A stretch of DNA of 64,000 nt, from assembly GCF_002891295.1 (NCBI RefSeq), contig NZ_LGUI01000010.1:1-64000 (forward strand). The letters are read 5' to 3'. This DNA is from Streptomyces eurocidicus. GTDB lineage: Bacteria > Actinomycetota > Actinomycetes > Streptomycetales > Streptomycetaceae. The position numbers were made by a program, and so were the translations under genes. This document shows positions 58,619-64,000 of the stretch, piece after piece. The notes under the pieces are model-generated. The model was not told the origin of the DNA and did not search any database. It saw nothing but the letters and a program-made list of their open reading frames with translations. Numbering within the stretch: the stretch's first letter is position 1; every line of letters begins with the position of its first letter.

Positions 58619-60342
58619 CCGTGGAGATCCACGACGGGACCGGCTGGCGGTCCGTCTGCGACTGGGAGGCGCTCGTCCCCGGGCGGGGCGTGGCGGTGCT
58701 GGTCGGCGAGGAGCAGGTGGCCGTCTTCCGGGACCGCGGCGGGGAGGTGTACGCCGTCGGCAACCGCGATCCGTTCAGCGGGGCGTTCGTCCTCTCGCGC
58801 GGCATCCTCGGCAGCCGGGAGGGCGTGCCGGTGCTGTCCTCCCCCATGTACAAGCAGGCGTTCGACCTGCGGACGGGCAGCTGCCTGGACGAGCCGACCA
58901 CCCCGGACGGGAGCACGGCGGACGTACGGGTGTGGCCGGTGCGCAGGGCGGCGGCCGGGAAAGCGCCGGTGAGTACGGCGGGCGGCGCCGAGGGGGCCGC
59001 GGGAACGGAGCGCGGCGGGCGGCACGACATCGCCGACTGGCGCCCGGAGGACCCCGGCTTCTGGCGGGAGACCGGTGCCCGCGTGGCCCGCCGCAACCTC
59101 GTCTTCTCCGTGTGCTCCGAGCACATCGGCTTCTCGGTGTGGAGCCTGTGGTCGGTGCTGGTCCTCTTCCTGGGGCCGGAGTACGGGATCGACGCCGCCG
59201 GGAAGTTCCTGCTCACCGCCCTGCCGACGGCGCTCGGCGCGGTCCTGCGACTGCCGTACACCTTCGCGGTGGCCGTGTTCGGCGGCCGGAACTGGACGGT
59301 CGTCAGCGCGCTGCTGCTGCTCGTCCCGACCGCGCTGGCCGGAGCCGTGCTCGAACCCGGCGTCTCCTACGGCACGCTCCTGGCGGTGGCGTGCGTGGCC
59401 GGGGTGGGCGGCGGCAACTTCGCCTCCTCGATGGCGAACATCAACGCGTTCTACCCGCAGCGGCTGAAGGGCTGGGCGCTCGGCGTCAACGCCGGCGGCG
59501 GCAATCTCGGGGTCCCGGCCGTACAGCTCGCCGGGCTGCTGCTGATGGCCGTGGCGGGCACGGGCAGCCCCAGGCTGCTGCCGCTCGTCTACATCCCGCT
59601 GATCGTCGCCGCGGCCGTCGCCGCGGCGCTGCGGATGGACAACCTCACCGCGCTGCGCAACGACCGGCGGGCCGTCCGCGACATCTGCCGCGAGCCGCAC
59701 ACCTGGATCGTGTCGGTGCTCTACATCGGCACGTTCGGCTCGTTCATCGGCTTCGGCTTCGCCTTCGGCCAGGTGCTCCAGGTGCAGTTCCACGACCACT
59801 TCGACACCCCTGTGAAGGCGGCGGGCCTCACCTTCCTCGGGCCGCTGCTCGGCTCGCTGGTGCGCCCGGTCGGCGGGCTGATGGCCGACCGCTGGGGCGG
59901 GGCTCGGGTGACGCTGTGGAACTACGCCGGGATGGCCGTGGGCGCGGCGGTGGTCCTGGCCGCGTCCCGGCAGGGCTCGCTGCCGCTGTTCGTCGCCGGG
60001 TTCGTGGCACTGTTCGTGCTCAGCGGGATCGGCAACGGCTCGACGTACAAGATGATCCCGGCGATCTTCCGGGCCAAGGCCGGGGCGGAGGTGGCGTCCG
60101 GCGCGGACCCGGAGGCGGCCGAACAGCGGTCGCGGCGCCGTGCCTCGGCGCTGATCGGCGTCGCGGGCGCGGTCGGCGCCTTCGGCGGCGTCCTCGTCAA
60201 CATCGCCTTCCGCCAGTCCTTCCTGGCCTCGCACAACGGCGAGGCGGCGTACCTCGCCTTCCTCGCCGCGTACGCGGTCTGCCTGGTGCTGACGTGGGCG
60301 GTCTATGTGCGGCCGTCGAAGGGCCGGCTGCCGGGGGTGTGA
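58615..60342 (+). CDS. NirD-NarK fusion: nitrite reductase small subunit joined to nitrate/nitrite transporter
   Basis: 575 aa in one uninterrupted frame. Residues 1-110 are a complete NirD (Rieske-2-like) domain: YAVGNRDPFSGAFVLSRGIL, then PVLSSPMYKQAFDLRTGSC, without Rieske Cys/His ligands, as in other NirD. A Gly/Ala/Glu linker (about 111-137) leads to an MFS transporter of about 430 residues with NarK features: RRNLVFSVCSEHIGFSVW, SMANINAFYPQRLKGWALG, NAGGGNLGVPAVQ and GSTYKMIPAIF. An internal GTG at 58969 in the linker could start a separate NarK, but its ribosome site is weak. The gene ends the operon. Confidence 0.85.
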   Translation: MTVEIHDGTGWRSVCDWEALVPGRGVAVLVGEEQVAVFRDRGGEVYAVGNRDPFSGAFVLSRGILGSREGVPVLSSPMYKQAFDLRTGSCLDEPTTPDGSTADVRVWPVRRAAAGKAPVSTAGGAEGAAGTERGGRHDIADWRPEDPGFWRETGARVARRNLVFSVCSEHIGFSVWSLWSVLVLFLGPEYGIDAAGKFLLTALPTALGAVLRLPYTFAVAVFGGRNWTVVSALLLLVPTALAGAVLEPGVSYGTLLAVACVAGVGGGNFASSMANINAFYPQRLKGWALGVNAGGGNLGVPAVQLAGLLLMAVAGTGSPRLLPLVYIPLIVAAAVAAALRMDNLTALRNDRRAVRDICREPHTWIVSVLYIGTFGSFIGFGFAFGQVLQVQFHDHFDTPVKAAGLTFLGPLLGSLVRPVGGLMADRWGGARVTLWNYAGMAVGAAVVLAASRQGSLPLFVAGFVALFVLSGIGNGSTYKMIPAIFRAKAGAEVASGADPEAAEQRSRRRASALIGVAGAVGAFGGVLVNIAFRQSFLASHNGEAAYLAFLAAYAVCLVLTWAVYVRPSKGRLPGV

Positions 60343-60373
60343 CGGCGGCGGGCGCCGCCCCGGGCCCGTGGCA

Positions 60374-61372
60374 TCAGAGCAGCGGGCGGCGCCCGTCGTG
60401 CTGCTGGAGGTAGTCGCGCAGGGCGGCCAGCCGGGGCGGCGAGACGCCCGGGGCGAGGACGCCCAGGCGGATCTGCGGGTGTGCGACGCGGGCCAGCTCG
60501 AAGGAGCGGACGAGGGCACCGGGGTCCTCGGGGGTGGGCGTCGTCGCGGCGAAGTCGGTCCACCACACGGGCTTGTCGCCGTCGCGGTACGCGCGCATCG
60601 CCTCGGCCACGGCCGGGAAGTTGGCCACCTCCCGGATGCCGGGGAGCGCCCCGGGGTCCAGACGGGGGCGGAGGGCCAGCACGTCGAAGTGGTCGCGGGC
60701 GCCCGCGGCGTAGACGTCGCGGACGAAGCGGTGGTCGGTGTGGCGGGGGCCGCCGAGCACCACCACGGCCCGGGGGTGTCCCGCCTTCAGGCCGGCCGAG
60801 CAGGCCCGCAGGAGCGCGGTGTAGCGCGCGGCCCGCTCGCCGGGGTCGGTCACGCCGGTGGCGTCCGGGAGGTTGGGCTCGCGCCACACCTCCCAGGCGC
60901 GGACCCGGTCGCCGTAGGCGGCGCCCAGCCACTCCGCCCAGGGCCGGACGGCCTCGGGATCGTCGGGGAAGCGCGCGGAGGGGTTCCGGGAGGCGGCGCC
61001 GGCGCGCGTCCAGGCCGGGGAGTCGTGGAGGGTGACGAGGACGTCGACGCCGCGCTCCGCCGCCGCGTCGAGCACGGCGCCGAGGCGCCTGTGGTACGGG
61101 TGACCGGCGCGGGACCTGCCCCGCCTGCGCTCGCTCTTGGGCCAGGACACGTCCACCCGGACGAGGCCGACCCCGTACGCGCACAGGGTGTCGAGGTGGC
61201 GGTGGAACGCGGACCGCGGCCGACCGCCTCGCCAGTAACCCCTGCCCATGCCGGGGAAGCGCGCCCCGAGCGCGGGCGGCAGGGGGTCGGCCGCGAGAGC
61301 CGGTGCGCCCGTGGGGGTGGTCGTGGCGAGAGCCGCTCCGGCGGCCGAGACGACGAAGGTACGGCGACGCAT
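60374..61372 (-). CDS. Secreted TIM-barrel glycosidase-like protein with altered active site
   Basis: 332 aa. An N-terminal MRRRTFVVSAAGAALAT signal (Arg-rich, Tat-like) leads to a TIM barrel: GVGLVRVDVSWPKSERRRG, VLVTLHDSPAWTR, AWEVWREPNLPD and KPVWWTDFAATT. Related GH5/GH39-type enzymes have WNEPN with an acid/base Glu and a second Glu in WxTE. Here Asn164 of WNEP is Arg, E165 is retained, and the nucleophile position is D273. It may be inactive or have a changed mechanism or ligand. It is convergent with the nirD-narK gene. Confidence 0.65.
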   Translation of the reverse strand: MRRRTFVVSAAGAALATTTPTGAPALAADPLPPALGARFPGMGRGYWRGGRPRSAFHRHLDTLCAYGVGLVRVDVSWPKSERRRGRSRAGHPYHRRLGAVLDAAAERGVDVLVTLHDSPAWTRAGAASRNPSARFPDDPEAVRPWAEWLGAAYGDRVRAWEVWREPNLPDATGVTDPGERAARYTALLRACSAGLKAGHPRAVVVLGGPRHTDHRFVRDVYAAGARDHFDVLALRPRLDPGALPGIREVANFPAVAEAMRAYRDGDKPVWWTDFAATTPTPEDPGALVRSFELARVAHPQIRLGVLAPGVSPPRLAALRDYLQQHDGRRPLL

Positions 61373-61902
61373 GCGGAGCAGCCTGGCACCGGGCGCCGCC
61401 GGTTCCGGCGCTCCGGAGCGGGTGTCACCCGTACAGGTGGAACGGGCGGGAGCGCGAAGCCCGTCCCGGGCGTGCGGGGCGCGTGTACGGGGGCCCGGTC
61501 CGCCGGGCGCCGGCCTTCGCGACGGCCGCCCCGGCCCTCAACAGCGGGCAAAGAGAGCGTCTCCCCGCCGCCAAGGGGAGCGACTACCGGACAGGCGCGG
61601 CCCGGTCCGTCCGCTCACCGGTGGCCCGACTCCCTTGCGAGTCTCTCCTGTTGACAGGGGTCACTCGCCGCTCCGCACACGGGAAGGAGGGCCCTCGCGC
61701 GGCGCGCCGGGCCCGACCGGATGTCGCCCTTGAACACGGCCCGGCCCTCTGGTGACACTGAGGTTGATTGACATGGACGCGACCATCTCATCGGCCGTCG
61801 CACCATGCCCCACTCGGATACACCCCACCTCACACCACGTCACCTCACGCACGACCTCCACGACCGACATCGATGTCGGGCACTCCCCCACAGGAGGCAC
61901 GA
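61373..61902. other. Divergent intergenic region before the protease gene
   Basis: About 530 nt with no supported gene. Two TTGACA boxes (61650-61655 and 61768-61773) lack a good -10 at 16-18 bp. A 16-bp palindrome (61864-61879) precedes the protease ribosome site. Confidence 0.4.
61864..61879. promoter_or_regulatory. 16-bp perfect palindrome in the protease leader
   Basis: CCGACATCGATGTCGG ends 12 nt before the AGGAGG of the protease gene. It could be an operator or an RNA hairpin affecting translation. Confidence 0.35.
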
Positions 61903-62982
61903 GTGAACCGTTCACACACCCCTGCCCGCCGCACCGCGCCGGCGCTCCTGGCCACCGCCGCCACCGCCGTCCTGGCGGTGACCGCCCTCGGCCTGCCGAG
62001 CGCCCACGCGGCCCCCGGCCCGGCCGCGCTCTCCGCCGAGAGCGCGGGCCTGCTCGCGCGGAGCCTCACCGCGAGCCTCCCGGCGACGGACACGGCCGGC
62101 GCGTACTACGACGCCGGGGCGCACACCCTCGTCGTCGGCGTCCTCGACGGGACGACCGCCGCGAAGGTGCGTGCCGCCGGGGCCGAGGCCCGCCTCGTCC
62201 GGCACTCGACCGCCGAGCTCGCGGCGGCCCGGAACACCCTGAAGGACCGTGCCGCGATACCCGGCACCGCGTGGTCGGTCGACCCGCGCGGCAACAAGGT
62301 CGTCGTCACCGCCGACAGCACCGTGCGGGGGGCCCGGCTGGCCCGGCTGGAGAAGGTCGTCGCGAGCCTGGGCGACAAGGCCGCGCTCAGAAGGACGAGC
62401 GGCGCGTTCCGCCCGTACCTCATGGGCGGCGACGCCATCTGGGGCAGCGGAGTGCGCTGTTCGCTCGGCTTCAACATCACCAAGGGCGGGAAGCCGTACT
62501 TCCTCACCGCCGGGCACTGCGGCAACGCCTCGACCGAGTGGTCCGCCACCCAGGGCGGCCCCGTGATCGCCGTGACCGAGCAGTCGTCCTTCCCCGGCCA
62601 CGACTACGCCCTCGTGCGCTACACCGGCTCCGTCGCCCACCCCAGCGCCGTGAACCTGTACAACGGCGGGAGTCAGCGGATCACCCGGGCCGGCGAGGCG
62701 ACGGTCGGCGAGCAGGTGCAGCGCAGCGGCAGCACCACCGGCCTCAGCGGCGGCGAGGTGACCGGCCTCGACGCGACCGTCAACTACGAGGAGGGCCAGG
62801 TCGACGGCCTGATCGACACCACCGTGTGCGCCGAGCCGGGCGACAGCGGCGGGGCGCTCTTCGACGGCGGGACCGCGCTCGGGCTCACCTCGGGCGGCAG
62901 CGGTGACTGCTCGTCCGGTGGCGAGACGTTCTTCCAGCCCGTGCCGGCCGCCCTCCGGGCGTTCGGGGCGCAGCTCCCGTGA
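61903..62982 (+). CDS. Secreted streptogrisin-type serine protease (S1, alpha-lytic group)
   Basis: 359 aa from a GTG with AGGAGG at 61892-61897. A signal peptide ends near residue 36 (LPSAHAAPG). A pro-region of about 135 residues follows. The mature enzyme probably begins near residue 174 (MGGDAIWGSG), like streptogrisin A/B. The catalytic triad is H205 (TAGHCG), D234 (GHDYALVRY) and S315 (EPGDSGGALF). It is an extracellular protease that cleaves its own pro-region. A shared terminator hairpin follows. Confidence 0.95.
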   Translation: MNRSHTPARRTAPALLATAATAVLAVTALGLPSAHAAPGPAALSAESAGLLARSLTASLPATDTAGAYYDAGAHTLVVGVLDGTTAAKVRAAGAEARLVRHSTAELAAARNTLKDRAAIPGTAWSVDPRGNKVVVTADSTVRGARLARLEKVVASLGDKAALRRTSGAFRPYLMGGDAIWGSGVRCSLGFNITKGGKPYFLTAGHCGNASTEWSATQGGPVIAVTEQSSFPGHDYALVRYTGSVAHPSAVNLYNGGSQRITRAGEATVGEQVQRSGSTTGLSGGEVTGLDATVNYEEGQVDGLIDTTVCAEPGDSGGALFDGGTALGLTSGGSGDCSSGGETFFQPVPAALRAFGAQLP

Positions 62983-62998
62983 GGCCCTGACGCACGGA

Positions 62999-63036
62999 CA
63001 CGGCCCCCGGCGCTCCTCGCGGAGCCGGGGGCCGTG
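62999..63036. terminator. Bidirectional hairpin terminator
   Basis: A perfect 13-bp stem (62999-63011 with 63024-63036) with a 12-nt loop between convergent protease and P60 genes. Confidence 0.7.
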
Positions 63037-63092
63037 CCGTCGTACCGTCGCGCGCCGCCGGGGCCTGCCGGTCCACCGGCGCCACGGCCGCG

Positions 63093-63566
63093 TCAGTTGA
63101 CGCGGCCGTACCAGACGCTGCTGCTCCAGATCTTCTCCATGCGGACGGACGCGCCGGGCTTGGGCGAGTGCCAGATCTTGTTGTCACCGGCGTAGATGCC
63201 CACGTGGTAGACGTTGCTGCCGGAGTGGAAGAAGACGAGGTCGCCGACCTGGCGGGAGCCCGCCGAGAGGTGACGGGTCTTGTTGTACTGCTGGGCGGCG
63301 GTGCGCGGGAGCGTCTTGCCGGCCTTCTTGAAGGAGTAGAGCGTCAGGCCCGAGCAGTCGAACCGGTTGGGGCCCACGGCGCCGTACTGGTAAGGCGAGC
63401 CCTTCTTGGAGGCCGCGACCTTCACGGCGGTCTGACCGGGCGTCGCCGCCTGGGCCTCGGATCCCATACCGGGCAGCAGCATCGACGCGGTCACGGTGGC
63501 CGCGGTGAGGACGGACGCGGCCACGGCACGGGACTTCAGCGCGGGTATGCCAGGAATCGCAGACAT
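63093..63566 (-). CDS. Secreted NlpC/P60 peptidoglycan hydrolase
   Basis: 157 aa from ATG 63566, favoured by AAGGG 7 nt upstream (an ATG at 63584 is also in frame). A signal peptide ends near SEAQAAT. The NlpC/P60 domain spans about 45-157, with the catalytic triad C71 (NRFDCSGLTLY), H121 (NVYHVGIY) and H133. There are no SH3, LysM or coiled-coil modules, so this is a minimal cell-wall endopeptidase. A ydaO-type leader upstream places it under c-di-AMP control, like other Streptomyces wall hydrolases. Confidence 0.95.
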   Translation of the reverse strand: MSAIPGIPALKSRAVAASVLTAATVTASMLLPGMGSEAQAATPGQTAVKVAASKKGSPYQYGAVGPNRFDCSGLTLYSFKKAGKTLPRTAAQQYNKTRHLSAGSRQVGDLVFFHSGSNVYHVGIYAGDNKIWHSPKPGASVRMEKIWSSSVWYGRVN

Positions 63567-63586
63567 GCCAAAACCCTTCGTCATCC

Positions 63587-63745
63587 GCCTGCGAAAGATG
63601 ACCTGTCGGGTTCGGGCTGTCGAAGTTGCCCGGTCACCTGAGTGACTTCACCCCAAGGACCACCGCGTTCGTGGTCCGTCGTGCTTGGGTCTCCCGCTCC
63701 TGCCGATCCTTTTCGGTCTGTCCGCACCCGGTACGGCGGCAGGAC
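63587..63745 (-). promoter_or_regulatory. ydaO-type c-di-AMP riboswitch leader
   Basis: Read on the minus strand, the leader has GCGGGAGACCCAAGC, a variable hairpin (63653-63674), CTTGGGGTGAAGTCACTC, GGGCAACTTCGACAGC and CCGAACCCGACAGGTCA. This is the order and wording of the conserved ydaO/yuaA core seen before Streptomyces wall hydrolase genes. It ends about 20 nt before the P60 start. Binding of c-di-AMP is expected to lower expression. The limits are approximate. Confidence 0.75.
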
Positions 63746-63856
63746 TCGGCGTCCGCCCGGGTCGCCCGCCTCGGTGACGGGATCTTGTGTTCGATCCAAG
63801 ATCCTGCATCACGGAATGCCGGAATCCGGCGCCGGAAGGGGTTTCTGTGAACTTCT

Positions 63857-63901
63857 TCACTTCACGGCCATTCGGGGAACCGGGGCATGTTTTCGCACCA
63901 C
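63857..63901 (-). CDS. Possible 14-aa leader peptide
   Basis: A GTG at 63901 with a perfect AGGAGG (63912-63907) at 5-nt spacing opens a frame reading MVRKHAPVPRMAVK and stops at 63857. It lies upstream of the riboswitch on the same strand. The strong ribosome site is the only support; it could be fortuitous. Confidence 0.3.
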   Translation of the reverse strand: MVRKHAPVPRMAVK

Positions 63902-64000
63902 ACGGACCTCCTAAATCCTTTTACCGCAAGGAAGTTGCCGAGACGTCCGGAGACCGAAATCGCGTCACCCGCCGCATCCGGGCGGCGGTATCCGCAGAAG

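Noticed and set aside
61650..61800. TTGACA boxes before the protease gene as promoters
   Set aside because: Neither has a matching -10 hexamer at a normal spacing.
63648..63860. 70-codon minus-strand frame upstream of the P60 gene
   Set aside because: It runs through the conserved riboswitch core, whose sequence is explained by RNA structure rather than coding.
1..64000. CRISPR arrays, tRNA genes, insertion sequences or prophage
   Set aside because: No spaced direct repeats, cloverleaf-like segments, transposase motifs or phage gene runs were noticed on either strand.

Overview
The window is chromosomal DNA from a high-GC actinobacterium, almost certainly Streptomyces. Wobble positions are nearly all G or C, GTG starts and 4-nt ATGA/GTGA gene overlaps are common, and several families are typical of the genus (mycothiol-linked formaldehyde dehydrogenase, NnaR, streptogrisin-type protease, P60 hydrolase with a c-di-AMP riboswitch leader). 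About 57 genes are supported. No tRNA, rRNA, insertion sequence, prophage or CRISPR array was seen.

Region by region. 1-3.0 kb: the 5' part of a membrane protein gene cut by the window edge, a secreted (p)ppGpp-synthetase-like protein, an ABM monooxygenase and an L,D-transpeptidase. 3.1-8.7 kb: a three-gene redox operon (FAD-SLDH-type small subunit, GMC flavoprotein with a 3Fe-4S-type Cys motif, VioB-like ferritin-fold protein) meeting a secreted bicovalent flavin oxidase tail to tail. 8.7-17.9 kb: small accessory genes (SUKH, SnoaL-like gene behind a MerR-type promoter, an aminoglycoside phosphotransferase remnant, two GNATs, AhpD-like, HAD, secreted propeller, P-loop protein). 18.8-22.6 kb: a PaoABC/YagTSR-like molybdenum hydroxylase. 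22.6-29.4 kb: PAT-like acetyltransferase, MalY-like C-S lyase, cupin, GH65 phosphorylase with beta-phosphoglucomutase-like phosphatase, hemerythrin. 29.4-37.9 kb: secreted proteins, an LCP enzyme gene with an apparent frameshift, cold-shock gene, LysR regulator, mycothiol formaldehyde dehydrogenase with an MBL partner, methyltransferase.

38.1-49.6 kb is the most distinctive part: two divergent transcription units forming a compact acyl/aryl assembly cluster. Leftward run a ligase, a hotdog thioesterase, an MFS exporter and a glutamine-hydrolysing asparagine-synthetase-type amidotransferase. Rightward run an ACP fused to a benzoate-CoA-ligase-like enzyme, a full ketosynthase, a ketosynthase-like protein whose active Cys position is Pro, a second ACP and a FabG-type reductase. 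The inferred logic is activation and ACP loading of a carboxylic (possibly aryl) acid, limited elongation by a KS/KS-beta pair, ketoreduction, release, amidation and export. The product is unknown to me.

51.3-60.3 kb is the nitrate assimilation locus: nnaR divergent from narB, an FAD oxidoreductase, nirB and a gene in which the NirD domain is fused in frame to a NarK transporter. 60.4-64 kb holds a secreted TIM-barrel protein with altered catalytic residues, a streptogrisin-like protease, and a P60 hydrolase behind a ydaO-type leader.

Three copies of an intergenic palindromic element with about 28-34 bp terminal inverted repeats sit at gene ends (16.7, 17.8 and 32.0 kb). One copy supplies the C-terminal codons and stop of its neighbour.
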